From Batillaria attramentaria (lineage: Eukaryota; Mollusca; Gastropoda; Batillariidae): a stretch of DNA of 64,000 nt. The DNA lies in assembly GCA_018292915.2 (NCBI GenBank), contig JACVVK020000001.1:3172501-3236500 (forward strand), written 5' to 3'. Position numbers and translations under genes: made by a program. The notes beneath the pieces were generated by a model, which saw nothing but the letters and a program-made list of their open reading frames with translations, ran no database searches and was not told where the DNA came from. Of the stretch, positions 25,170-39,808 are shown one piece after another. Each line of letters opens with the position of its first letter. The first letter of the stretch is position 1.

Positions 25170-26974
25170 CTTTAACCCTAGAGCTAGTTTAGTTCGTGGT
25201 GAGACTCTAACCCGGGGCTAAACTCCCTAACCCCGACTTTTACATGCGGGCCCAGTTGTCCTGTGATCTGCGTGCTTTCCGCTAACCTAAGCTTATTAGT
25301 AGGTGGCATTATTTTGCAGGGTAATTACCGAGTGGCTCAAGACTGGAAGCGGAGGCGTTCAGACGATGGCGGCGTGGGACCGCCTGTATCCTTCCGCAAG
25401 CGTCCGCCAACCACAGACGTCAGCCGTGATGACGTGAGGCGTATCAGGACAGCCATTGCTCGAATGCAGCGCCACGCCGTGGAACAAGAGATGCTTGCGG
25501 CGGAGGCTGAAAGGCAAGGCCGTTGTGTTATGGAAACACGTGATGATTCTGTCTGGATTTATAGACAGAGCAATGCACCTCGGGGCATTTTATATCCCCT
25601 GAATGCATTCACACGTACAATAGGAATCTCAAACTATAATTATAGCATGGGCTTTATAAGCCCATGGGCACTTTATCGATAACAACTTACCCTTTCAGTG
25701 TTTTGTTTTGTTTTTGTTTGTTTATTTTTTGTCGTTTACATGTCCAGCTAGTGTGATTTCGGATGCTGTACGTTGAACCACTGATCTGTGGTTGTAGTGT
25801 TTGTTTGATCTCAGTCTCATAAAAAAAAAAATCATTGACATGCCTTTAGTTAAGTGGTCTTTAACACATCGAAGGCTTGCTTGATTCCCCGCCGGCCTGT
25901 GGACTTGTATCAAAATGGATTTTAATACTATAACGATAGTATACGATATTACTGTTTATTAGAGTTGGATATGTACTGTTCGGTTGGTTGGTTGGTTGGT
26001 AGGTTGGTTGGTAGGTTGGTTTTTGTTGTTGGTGGTGGTGGTTTTGTCGTTGTTGTTGTTGTTTTTTTATTGTTTGTCTGTTTGTTTGTTTAAGGAAGCG
26101 CCTAGACTGGCACGATGCACTGTTAAAGGCCGCGGACATTTGTGACCCGTTCTCACAAAAGGGACCATAAGTCGAAAATTATAAATTTTGAATTTTAAAT
26201 TATATCACTGCAATCTACTGGTTATGCAGTTTAATTCAATATAAGAATGAAATTTGTACTACAAGTGTACTAATGTTCACAGAGATATCAGCAGTTGAAG
26301 TTGCCTACTCACAAGGTGGCCATACTGACCCCCGGCACTCTTTTCGCCTGTAGCGGCGTTCGGTCCTAGCGCGACTTACGGTCCCTTTCTCGAGAACGGG
26401 TCACATTTAGAATCGTTTTCTAGTCAAACCGTAATTTGATATTGGGCCCTTGCTGGTCAAATGCTAAGGCCTACCGCATACTGAATCATGTGCAGCTCGC
26501 AAATCAGTCATCACCCAATGCCCCGCGCCCTTAAAAAAAAAAACATACAGTTTAACATTATTTGAGAGGAAGGTAAGACTTTGTTCTTTGTATGTGCAGA
26601 ATCCTGAGACCGTCCATAGTTTTTGCCAGCCGGTCGTCAGACAGGGAGGAAGCACGGGCCGCGGCCTGGCTCGCTTCCATCGCCACACGCCTTGATACAG
26701 CCGGCAAGGTAGGACAGTGCACAGTGTTTTAGTTATCATTGCTTGGTGGGGGGAGGCTTTCCAGTTTTTTGTTTTTTCTTCTTCTTCTTCTTCTTCTTCT
26801 ATTTTCTGATTTGAATATAACGTTATTGCCTGGCAGAATCGAATAATGATTTTCCCTCTAACTCATCGAAAAAGATAAGATACTTTATTTATCCCTCATG
26901 TGGAAATTAAATGTCTGCTCAAAACATAACAATGACAATGCAATACATTGAAATTCTGTACAAAACACACTGGG

Positions 26975-27056
<82 letters not shown>

Positions 27057-30000
27057 TTCTCGCCCGCTCCTACACTCCCCTGACTGAATACAGCAAAACA
27101 GGCGTACCTGCGAGGACAGACCATAGGCTGTAATATACATGCGTGATGAGTAATAAAACATGAAAACAGTAAGTGTGGCGAATTATAAAAAAAACAGAAA
27201 AACAAAAAATAAACATTCTTTAGCGAAGTATTATCCGATGAGAGTTTTCCTTAGGAATACTATAAATAAGTGAAAGAGTGGATTCATCTACGACACTAAA
27301 AATGTATACAGACCTGGACAGTCACACTCTAAAAAAGGAAAGGCTAAAACTGACTTCACATCTACATCAAAGAAAAGAAAAAGAAGGCAACTGGAACCTC
27401 TCCCTCATCAAGCAGCTGAAACAAATACCCCCCCCCCCCCCACCCCCATCCCCCCGCCAACTTCCTAACCATCCCCACACACCCCGCTCCTCTATCCTCT
27501 GCTGACGCTGTTGCTTCATATATATGTGACCCGTTCTCGCGAAAGGGACTGTAAGTCGCGCTAGGCCGAACGCCGCTACAGGCGAAAAGAGTGCCGGGGG
27601 TCAGTATGGCCGCATTGTGAGTAGCCAACTTCAACTGCTGACTATATCTCTGTGAACATTAGTAGTACAACTTTCATTCTTATATTGAATTACACTGCAT
27701 AACCAGTAGATTGCAGTGATATACATATCTCAAACTTGATAATTTTCGACTTATGGTCCCTTTTGTGAGAACGGGTCACATATTATACTTACACAATAGA
27801 AACTGCAAACCCCATTTTGACAAGAGAAAAAAAGCCAGTCTGCATCAAGATTGTGGCCAGAAATACAGACTTCACAGGCGTCCACACAAACCATTTACCG
27901 TATGTCTCCGTCGTGACTTTCTCATTTTCCGGTGTTTGCCGGGCAGTAATAATGATGATTAACCTGGACACACCAATGAAATGAAGTTCGCACGTCTTCC
28001 AGGGCCCGAATGTAAAAGTCGAGGTTAATTTAACCCAAGGCTACGGGCCTAACCCAGACTAGGACAAAAGAAACCAAAAAACCAAATTATTTCAAAAAGG
28101 AGGCGAAGAAAGGAAGAAGTAAATCCTGCTATAACGGCTTAGGCACCTTGCTGGAATGGACCCGCTTCGTGATTTAAAACCAAAACAAAAAACAATAGAA
28201 AATTTAACGCTAGAGCTAGTTTAGTTCGAGGTAAGACTCTAAACCGGGGCTAAAATCCCTAACCTCGACTTCTGCATGTGGAGCCAGACCACCTTCCAGA
28301 CACGCAGTACCCGGAATAGACAGCAGATCGTCTTTCTTCACTGATGTGAATCGTGCCATTCTCATTAGGCCCGTGTTTTCTTCCTTGCAATTTCGAGATG
28401 GACGAAGATCGTATGGGGGATTGAGCGCCGAACGAATGATTTTGTGGGAGGCTAAAAAGACCTATACGTCATGGATTTGAACAGCACTTAGGCTCTTTTG
28501 TGGAGATTTTCTTTGTGAAGAACAGTAGTGTGCATTACTTCCAGTTTATGCAGCGTTATCTCCTAATATCAGTTAGGTGCATGGTATAAATGCCTTGCTG
28601 TGCATAGCAGGCCTACGTACGTGCAAATGCGCAGTATATGGAACTTCATTTTTGTATGGCCATAGGCAGCAGATATTTTCAGTAAACATGTTTATTACAC
28701 GGGCTGATTCCATCTTTGCTAAGTCAACTTATGTTCTGGAACAGTTTTGCTCGTGAGTTAAAACCGTGCGTTCGAAATACTCTATCTTGATGATTAGTAC
28801 AGTTCTTAATGCTATACACTTTGTGCGGGCGGTCGAACATTTAGATTCTGCGACTGTTGTTACACTACTGGAGCGCTCAATGTGGTCGCCGCGTCATCGA
28901 GTGCGCTTCTTTTGGCTCAATGCCAGCATTACAGACGCTATCACTGTCCCAGGTGCCTAAGTGGTGTGAAGATAGATACCACGAAAACGGCTCAGAACGA
29001 TCTGTGAGCATAAACATGGTAGCATTAGTAGCTTTAACTTCTTTCTTTTCACCGTCTTTTCTTTTATGTTTAATTTTGTTTAATCGTGTTCTTCAGAAAT
29101 TGTACCCCTTGTAGGCGTGAATTAGTATCTTTAACTTCTTTCTTTTCAACTTTTTGTCTTTCTCATTTTTTTAAAAAATCATTTTTTTTTTATTTGTTTG
29201 TTAATTTTGTTGTTTTCAGAAATTGTACGCCATGCTCGACTCAATCCGTGTCACGGTAGGCGCAGAGCAAGAACTGCGTTGGGTGACGTCATTCTCCGCT
29301 ACTGCATGCCGGGATAGAGAGGGCTCGGGTGATGACGGCAGGACCGATGATGATGACGGCGATGACGCAGACTGCTTGCCCGAGGGGAGCGGGGACTTGG
29401 TCCTGACGGATGGGGAAGGGGAGGAGGGGGAGGAAGGGTCCGGACCGGTGGGTCCTCAGACAGACGACGAGGATTTTGTGTTTGTGGACGAGAGCCAGCC
29501 GCCGAGACGTCGCCCTTCCAAACCAACGTCACTCGCTGAGTTCAGTAAGTGATCACAACCCTGGTTCTGACTTGGTGTGTGGTAACCACAACAAGACTAT
29601 CCAATTCAGGATGGCTGAAAGCGATACAGATCTGGCCATACTGTCATACCTCTTGGTCTGAGACAGAATGACGCTGATTTTGACTTGTAGTTACCAGAAG
29701 AAAACCATCAAATGCAAACAACAACAACAACAACAACAAAGCGATCAAATGCAGAAAGGCTGAAAGCGATCTATGTCAGCCCGTATCATCATGATCATGT
29801 CTGTTGATCTGATGCCGTCACTGGACAAGTTAATAGAAGCAACGTGTCCTCATTTTGTCCCGGTGTGTAGTTTCTACAAAAAATTCCGAATTCAGAAAGG
29901 CTGAAAGAGAATCAGGTTTGGCCATACATGTTGTGTCTACTGGTCAGCAGACGTGTTTGGTCAACTTATTGGGAGTAATTTGATCCCTGAGTTTCACCAG

Positions 30001-31264
30001 TTGTGTAGTTACCACAAGAAAACTATCGAATTCAGAAAGTCCATAACATGGCGACTCCCGGTCAGTAGCCGTCCTTTGGCAACTTAATGGGAGTAATGTG
30101 ATCCCTCAGTTTCACCAGTTTTGTAGTTACCACAAGAAAACTATCAAATTCAGAAAGGCCGTTACATGGCGTCTCCCGGTCTGTCGTTATTTTTATTTTT
30201 ATATTTTTGGCAAGTTAATAGGAACAGTTTAGACCCTCATTTTCATCTGTAATGTGATCTCAGACACAGAACCAAGATCGATATTTTCCGGGCCTACGCT
30301 TACCGTCCACATTATTTCGGCGTTACCACAAGAAAACTAACGAATTTAGAAGGGCCGAAAGCGAATCACGTTTGACCGTATCACGTTGTCTCCTGGTCTG
30401 TAGCTATTTTAGGAGCAAGTTAATAGATGCGGTTTAGGCATCTGTAATGTGAGCTCAACTACTGGACATTGATCGATATTTTCCTGGGCTGACGCCCACT
30501 GTCAAAATTAATCGGACGTAAAGTGCAGCAGTAACACACACGTGAAAGACAGAAATAACGACATAAAGATATTGAACCAAACATTTGATCTTTTTGTTAC
30601 AGAGCAGAAGCTTTCAGTTCACATAGATGGACTGCGTCTGAGAAGCCACGATGTACTTCAAAGAGCGGATGATTTGTATGAAACTACATTTGGTGAGTCA
30701 AACTTCTTTTTTTATATTTCCTCGACCAATAAACTTTTTTTTTTTTAAATAGAACTCTAGGAAACACTTTTGCTTTTCGCTTTCATCTTACCGCATGTCC
30801 GTGTGGGCGGTTTGCTGAAGGCGCATCAGTGCTTTGTGCTCTGACAGTTACGTTTCTTTGGTGTCATAGCTTCAGTTTCCCTAATTATCCATACGACACC
30901 TACCTGACTGTGGTGTGGTCGAGAACGAGAATTGGCCAGAACTGAGGATTTGAAAGCTTCTTCTTTGTTTTTTCTTTTGTTTTCGCTACTCCGTTCAAAG
31001 ACTCGAGTCAGTAGCAACTAACTACAGCTCATTACTGACGGAACGCTTTTTTATGTTTTTAACCTTTGGCGCTTTTGTCATTGCCTTCCTTTTTATTTTG
31101 TCTCAGTGTGTTCCCGGTACTTTTCGCATTTCTTTACAGGCTGCTAACTGTTATCGATTTTCTTGCACTTTGATGAAACACCCACGTTGTTGCTCATGTG
31201 GGCACAAACACACGTGCACGCATGCTCGCACTTACGCGCACTCACCCACACGCACGCACACACG

Positions 31265-31343
<79 letters not shown>

Positions 31344-34300
31344 GTAAGGATTTTCTTCTTGTTGTTTGTGTTGATGTTGATGTTGTTGTTGCTGCTGTTT
31401 TGCGTCTTCGTCTTCTATTGAGATACTGCGCTTTAACGCACACCTGTCTTACATTTGGTGCTTTTATGGACGACAATAAACATCGTAAAACGTGAATTTG
31501 ACGCTGATTTCGTTTGTCATACTCATTAGAAACTTCCCGGCGCTGGGCTGCCATAAAAGAATCGGCGGACATGGCTGAGCGAGCACGGGAAGGATGGAAG
31601 GAAGTGCAGGAAATGGAGCGAAACGTCACGTTTTATGTCAACGACGTCAGTGAAGTGGCGAAAGTTCTGCACCAAGAAGTGACCAGGTAACCGTAACATT
31701 CGAGTACCTAAACGCCCACAGGAGGGTCTGGTTGAAAACAATAAGAAGCAGAAGAATCGCATTAATACAGGGGGAGCCGGGGTGGTCGAATGGTAGGGCG
31801 TTGGACTTCTAATGCTCGGGTCGTGAGTTCGATCCCGGTTGGGGCCAGATATTTGTGCTGGCTTTTTCATCGTTGCCCCGTCTTTGATATCACCCGTATG
31901 TGGTGGAAAAGGACGTTAAACCCCCAAACCCCCACCCACCCACCCACCCACCCGCATTAATACAGGCGCTCTATCCCAGATATTTGGCTCCAAGCGCCTC
32001 GAGCTAAACCAAACACGCACGCTCACGTGATTCACACGCGTTCTCTCAAGACACTGGACATGAACACATAACATTCACGTGTCGCGAAGGGCCAGCTCAG
32101 CAATTTAACTTTGAGAAGTTTAGAATGGCATTTGTTTTCGAATGTTGTGGGCTCAACAATACATTCCCCAAAGCAGAGGCAGAGGAAACCGGAGTACACG
32201 GAGAGAACCCCCGACGGTCAGCCCGAATGAACGGTGCCACATACGAGAAAGAAAACTTATTCGCCCCGAGTGGGACTCGAACCTGAACTCTCGCATTAGT
32301 GACAAAGTCTTAATCACTACACCACCGACCGCCAGTTTCTTTAAAACCGACAAAACGAAATCCATGGAGTGTCGTTGTTGTTGTCGTTTTATCGGTGCTG
32401 CTCATGTATGAAAATGGAATGAAACTTCACCCAGCTACTTGGGGCGGGAAAAAAAACCCTCCAAAACTGGATGCGCTGCGGTTCGGAAAAAGGTCTCATC
32501 TTCTCGTCTAACAAGTACAGAATCCAGGAGAAGCAGCTACTCTAGTTCTCTCTTTGTTGTTGTTGTTGTTGTTGTTGTTTGTAGTTGTTGTGGGGAGCCG
32601 GGGTGGCCGAATGGTAGAGCGTTGGACTTTCCATGCTCGGCTGGAGCCCAATATTTGTGCTGGCTTTTTCATCGTTACCCCGGGTCTTTGATATCACCTG
32701 TATGTGGTGGAAAAGGACGTTAAACCCCCAAACACCTACCCACCCTTGTTAGTTGTTTGTTTGTTGTGTTTTATTTTTGTTGTTGTTGCTGTTGTTTGTT
32801 TGTTTGTTTGTTTTTGTTTGTTGTTCTTTTCTGTTTTGGAGTTGGAGTGTATCAAAAGAATATCAACAGGCTCAAACAGACGCTTACAGGGTTATAGACT
32901 AAATTACAAATTTACGTAAAAGGACAAACTGTCAAATTCATGATCTCCATGAACAGAGATAAGTTTGCCTAGCACTTTCCGTGTGCTTGACAATTTGTGC
33001 CCTATTTTGTAATCTTTTCTGCTCAGGTCTCACGCCAGCATCGAAAAACGAATGAAGAAAGCTGCTGAAGTTGCAGAACGGAAGTTAGCTGAAGCGCAGG
33101 CGCGGAAATCCGGAACTGACGCAGGTCAGCCGCAAAGAGACCGGCCAGCCAGTGACGATAATCACGCTGTTGTCGAAGCCGTCGAGAAAGGTCTGATAAG
33201 TGTATTCATTTATTTGTCTGTGTTAATTTGAATTATTTATGCAAATTATTCATGCAAATTGTTTATGCAAATCATTTGTACAAATTATCTATGCAAATTG
33301 TTTGTGCAAATTATCAGTTTATGCAAATTGTCTATGCAAATTTAGTGGTTCATTTGAAAAGGTTTTTATACACACAGTTTTATACACACTACAGTAACTT
33401 TGCTGGTATCTTGTGTCCGTTGAACGGGAGGCTATAGAACCATGGGTCCTGTTCAAAATCTGTAGACATAGACAAACCGCCCGTTCTGACTGTTTCAACA
33501 GTGAACGCAGTACGGGACAACCACAGAGCCATCGAGGAACTACGCAGAGTTGCCCCGCGCACGTGCGGCCGTGCCAGCTCTCGCCTGCAGTCCCTGCACG
33601 GCAACATCACCCACCTCCGCCGGAAGGTGCACGAGGCCAAGGTCCTTCTCCAGTCATTGCAGGTATAACTCTCCAGGAGTCTGAGCCCGACCGTCCCCAC
33701 ACCCGTTATAATTATAAAAAGACAGGTTAAAAAGAATAAGCCACTGCACATCCAGTAGCAGCCACTTCAAGCCACGCGAGGCATGAGCATTCCCTGTTAG
33801 GCCCGAGACCGCTGCTGATTGCATCATAGTGGTTCATAGTGATCATAGGTTTTAAGAATAATTGCGATTTTTGCATGGGCGTTTTACTAAGAGATAACAA
33901 TCACTCGTTGTTCACCTTGGGGTGTGTGTCATTGATTACACTGAACTTTGGATGGTTGTTTTGGGGTGACTGACAGCATGGTGAGTTTTACTTCACTAGT
34001 TGTAGTTTTGCAGTGTGAGTGTTGTGACATCCGTCTCTACCATGTAGGTGAGCCGGCATAGCCCAATGGTAGAGCGTTGGACTTGCAATGCTCGCGTCGT
34101 GGGTTCGAATCCCGGTTCCCGGTGTTGGTTCTGGATTTTTTGTTCCCCGTTGCCCCGTCTTTGATACCACGTGTGTGTGGTGGGGAGTGAAACAAAAACA
34201 GAAAGAGAAGTTAAAAACCCCAAACACGCATGCATCCTATACCTTATCACGATAAAGACTTACCTACTCAAGACAGCATTTGATCTGTAGCATCCCTACC

Positions 34301-36284
34301 CCTTCTGACACCCCCCCCCCCCACACACACACATACTTAGTGTTTTCATGTTTCATGTATGCGTGAGAATGTGTGTGTGACGCACTGAGTGTTCTTTGAA
34401 CAGACTGTTAGCGCTTTATAAGACCTATTATTATTATTATTATTGTCGAAGACGGAAGGCATAGGCACTAGCACAAGGATACAGCACAGATCAGTCGAAA
34501 CCGTTTCACTGTAAAAGTGATTATATAGTGTCAATTTGATTTGGTTTGGTTTGGTTTTTAATTTAGTCTAGATGATGAATTGATTTTATTTCATTTTATT
34601 TGTTTTAATTTAAGTTTGCTTTAAAGTACCTGTGTGCACAAAATTCATGTATTTCAAATGTCAACCTTTCCCGCAGTTGTCCATATCGAAGTCCGGCAGC
34701 GGTTATCTGTCCATCCCGACCCTGGCTGAGGACTACACCCCCTTCCTCACAACCACCGTGGAAGTGTGTATCAAAACTACGGACACCGATGGCCCGGTAC
34801 TGCTGGTCAAGGGAAACAACTCGGTATGAAAAGCGGTTACGAAGTTCGGAAGAGTTACTCTTCCCTTACGACAAAAGCGGTTTGTGCCGGCCTTATCAGT
34901 ATTATTATACAAAGCATTCATTTTACACCGTGACTTTGCAGTGTCTATACTAGTATTGTACAGGAGTCCAATAAAAGTGCAAAGGCGTACAGGAAAACAT
35001 TAGCCGCACCCCCAACCGCCCACAACAGTTTGGAAGAAATGAAGTTATTTGCCAGCTTACATCAGTAATTGATCGCTCTCCGGCGAAAAATGATACCCAA
35101 CGTCCAACGCCATTTTGGTCCAAGCACAGGAATATAACATACACCCAAAGACCGTTATTTAGGGTCTTTGATATAACTCTTAGAGTCCACAACCCACAGG
35201 TGCTTGTTATCACCTGATAACTCCCGCAGAATACAAACATGCAAATGATCGTGAAATACGTTGGTTTTGAATAATTTATGGCTGTTTTCAGGCAACTTTC
35301 AGTCTTGCTATGGACGACCGACAGATCGTCGTGACTGTATTCGACGCGGAAGGGTACAATCTAGATTCTGTGACCTCTGACCTTACTCTGGCAGAGGACA
35401 AGTGGTACAATGTCAAGGTCACAAGGTAAGTTGACCAATCAGATAAATTCAGCACAACATACCGTGTACGTTTAGGACTGACAGAAAGCATTTCTGGTAT
35501 CTCCGCAACCCTGTTCTTATCAAAATGCAAACTGCACATTACTTGGTTTGATAAGATTGTATCCAGCATCACTTTAATCAGTATGACGTGGATCAACTGT
35601 TATCATATCACACAAATTTGTATAGACGAATTAGTATAGGAGAACTGAACAAAACGTGATGCGATATTTTATGATATTAAATGTACAGATCTCGCAGATA
35701 CGCTAAGAAAGAAAAAAGAAATGTTTCTGGTGAAATTACACAGGACTGGGCACACCGTGTCCTTGAAAGTGACGTCAAAAGATGGCGCGGACACATCGGA
35801 AAACCAAGTGACGATATCGTCACTAGCACTTACCCAGTCCACCCCGATACAAGCGTATGTTGGAGGAGCACCGGACAGTGAACCAGTGAGTAGTTCACGA
35901 CGTTCCAGTGTAAAGGCAGCCCGTCCCAGATTTCTGAGTCCTTTAAGTTCACTTCCTTAGGTGCCCAGGTGGCAGCCAACATTTGCCCATTGCGTATTGC
36001 GCATGTGTTGCAAGTATTTTATCGGCCCCATGAGAAATTCGGTTTTCATCTCTACGATCATTTCGAGTTCCTTGGATTTTTTTTTTTTTAAGTTTCCATT
36101 CGGGTGTGCGTGGAGTCCCCGGCATTCGCCCATTCTCTTCCCCAGTGCATTCGTAATGCATCTGACTAGCTTGATTTCAAAGCCGAACTGAAAACCTTCT
36201 TGTTCAGACTGTCCTACCACTAGTTTCACCACAGATCTTGACCCATTCTGAGCCCTCTTGCTGGTGGAGTGGCAGGTCTTGTGC

Positions 36285-36374
<90 letters not shown>

Positions 36375-37802
36375 TGTGTCAGTACGTGTTGCATACTTTG
36401 CTTTATTAGTTTAGACTGTATTTGTGAAGCGCCTTGAGTTCACCTTCTGGGGATACTGCGCTATATAAGAATGTATTATTATTATTATTATCTGTAACTG
36501 TAACGTGTTTCGCGTGTGTTGCCAGTTTTCTATCGGCTCCAGCACTTGGCAGGGCTGTCTGGGTGGACTGCACGTTAACAGACGGGCACTGTCGCTTATG
36601 CACACATCCAGCGAAAGGGAAGCTCCTAAAGTTTGCACTGACCAATGGTAAGTCGACTTATACTTGGTCTCTGGTGCCAGAGAAACGATTTGTTCCGAGA
36701 ATCTGTTTTCGTCTCCCTCGAGATTGCTTGACTGAGTTCTTACAATGTTCTTGAGTTACAAAGTGTGCTGGCATATCAGGGAAGAGCACAGCATCCATGT
36801 TGTCACACATTCAAGTACAGTCGATATGTCGTCGGAAACTTGGAGCTTTGAAAGAGAAATAAAAACGAAAGATGAGAAAACAACACTTAATCAGTTAGTG
36901 GCTCTCTCTTGGGCCGGGTATTGTAGAGGACTTTTTCGCTGAGGGTGCGTTTTAAAAAATCGCGTTTTATATCTTTGCCTAAGTGTTTGAAATATCGGCT
37001 CGATATTATCAGTGTAGCTCTATTTATATTACGAAAGAGCTAGTGCATGAACAATAGGATGTGAAAGGAAGAGACCCAGAACTTCGAAAGCAAAACCGCT
37101 AAATTAAAACAGTAGGCGACAACATAGTTAATTGTTGTGTTCTGGTCTATTGTGTTTAGCTCACGTGGGAGTGACGGTGGCTCACTTGTCTTCGACGGAG
37201 CCGGATTTCTGCACTTTTCTGCGTCTGTCCTCCCGATGCGCAGGCGCATGGAATCTGTCCACTTCCGTTTCCGCAGCCGACAAGCTTCTGCGGCACTCAT
37301 ACATTTGGTCAACCAGAGACAAGTATGTTTGTTTGTTTGTCTGCTTGTTTGTTTTCTTTTGGTAAATGGAGGGAGGAGGGGTTAGACGGTTTTAGTTGTT
37401 GTTTGTTTGCTTGCTGTTGTTGTTGTCGATTTCAAAATTTCTTAACTTCACAACTGGTGCATTTATCTGCAAAAATAAACTGGAAGGGGGGGGGGGGGGT
37501 ACTTGTCTTTACAGTTGCGCAAAATTTCCAAACGGATTATTGTTCTCGGGATATGAGATAGGCAGTGTAACACTTCACCCTGTCTTTGGTTTTCAGAGAT
37601 TTTTACTCCGCGTCCTCCTAACAGAGGGAGCGATTATGATAGATACGACAACTCCAACGGAATCAATTATCTTGCGGAGTCGCAACAACAACTACAATGA
37701 CGGAGAGTTCCACAGTCTGAGGGTACGATAATTCATAATTCTATAGGTATTCATACGAGTATTTTCATTTCTACACTTTAACTCTTGAATCAAGTCAAGT
37801 GT

Positions 37803-37863
<61 letters not shown>

Positions 37864-38063
37864 ACTGTCCTGGTGTCTATTTGGTGTGATGACACATACC
37901 ACGAAAACAGCTCAGAACGGTCTGTTGTATAAAAATGGTAGCATTAATAATAACAATGATAATAATAAAGGGTATTTGTGGCGCCCCATCTCACAAGCGC
38001 TCAGGGCGCGTACATAAACTACACGCAACAACAACAACAACAACAACAAAGTATGTAACGTAC

Positions 38064-38124
<61 letters not shown>

Positions 38125-39768
38125 CACAACACAGATTTTTTGCAGGCGGCATGCAGAGGTAGAGAGCGGGGAGGGGAGGGGCATGGGGGGTTGGTGCTAC
38201 TGCATGGAGAAAAGATGTGTTTTAATGTGAGACTTAAAGACTGCTAACGACTGAACTTGCCTCTGAATTTTCTACTTTAGGTACAGTACAGGGACAGTAC
38301 GACGTACCCCGAGATTGACGGTAAAGATGGCGGGTTTACCATTGAGCGTACGCGGCCCCAGAACATAAACGGAATGGCGGACGGAGTAGTGGTCGGGGCC
38401 TTCGTCACGAGTGCGCATGCCTTCGAAGAATCGGAGTACAGGTAAAACACAGTTAATGATTTGCAATTTTGCATTGGGTTGAACAGATTTAGGTAAAATG
38501 CGATTTCGTAAGCACATACGTGGTGTGTATTGTTCGTACACTTGACAGAACAACAGTTATTTTTTTCTCAAGCTAAATCTTTGCACCTTTGCCTGAATAC
38601 CTGGTACAATTGTTGCCTTTGGAGTTACAATCTTAAACTAAGTCGACATTCAAGCATAGTGGGCGGAGGTGGGCGGGAGGGAGTGGGGGGTGGGAGAAGG
38701 GGGTTGGGAGGGGACAGATGGTAAGAAAGAGGATGAAACAAAGGAGAGTGGGGACATGCGTGAGGGGACAAGGTGGGAAGGAGTTGGCGCAAAGGCAGAG
38801 GGTGAAGAGTTTTCAGGATACTTCACTATATCGATTCTGGCAGGCTTTAACGTTGCTGGAAAGTTCACTTGTTTTTTTGTTTTTTTCTTTACCTTTTTTT
38901 TTTTTTTTTTGCAGACCCCTCATCGGCTGTGTTCAAGAGTTAGAGATTGACGACGAGCCGTTGTCGATTGCTGATGCCGAAATGGCCCGAGGAGTTTTTG
39001 AAGGCAGCTGCGACGGTGACAGCGTGAGTGGTTTTCAGTATTTGTCAATTTAGGCAGGCTACTCTCCACCACCAGCTGAACAACCAACGTCAAATCCCCC
39101 ATTTCTACCATTTTTAGGCTCAGACATCGTCCTGAGCCGTTTGGGCATACTGTCTAGCATCACACCACTAAGACACGCGCATAAATACATGTACAGACAG
39201 GTTTGTGTTCAGCTGATTGGACCCGAAACGCAGCAGCCGCTGGCATTGTCGCTGACGACAATCTACAAACATGGCGCATGTCGTATACAGACGGTTGAGT
39301 TTTCCTCGTTCGCACAACCACCAAACGTCAGTGTGTTGCATTCGGAGTCCTACCAATCTGTAATAGGGTTGTCACACGTTGCGACTCTGCAAAATGCCCT
39401 CAGGACCCATTAAATCCGCTTGTAGCAGGCACTCCCCGGAGACGCCGCCGCGACGCCTGTGAATTTTTTCCTCGCCACGCCAGCAAGTCGCCGCTGACCA
39501 TGCTGTGTGTATTGAAGCGCCGGGCCGGCGGTGCAGCTGTAGCCAAAGTGTGTTTCAACGTATGACTGCCTCGCAGGCACTATACGTGTGACAAGGCCTT
39601 AAGATAGGATATGTCGTGCGGACAGGCGCGGTCACAAGCGCAACTGTTCCAAAGAGAATTCTCCCTATACAAAGCCTTGTAATGGGAGCAATGGCAACTC
39701 ATAAAGGCATCACGTTTGTTGAAATATCAAAGGCATGAACGGTGTTATGACTTTATATATATATGTGT

Positions 39769-39808
<40 letters not shown>

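Noticed and set aside
25514..25682. Extension of exon 7 to the stop at 25682
   Set aside because: Composition changes to repeat-like sequence (similar to 20694-20745), and the chain would end before the LG domains.
35681..35743. Earlier acceptors for gene 1 exon 16 (35688, 35697, 35707)
   Set aside because: The first two give the wrong frame; the third adds a Lys-rich stretch that interrupts the LG strand. The 35743 site gives [12 protein letters not shown], an ungapped fit.
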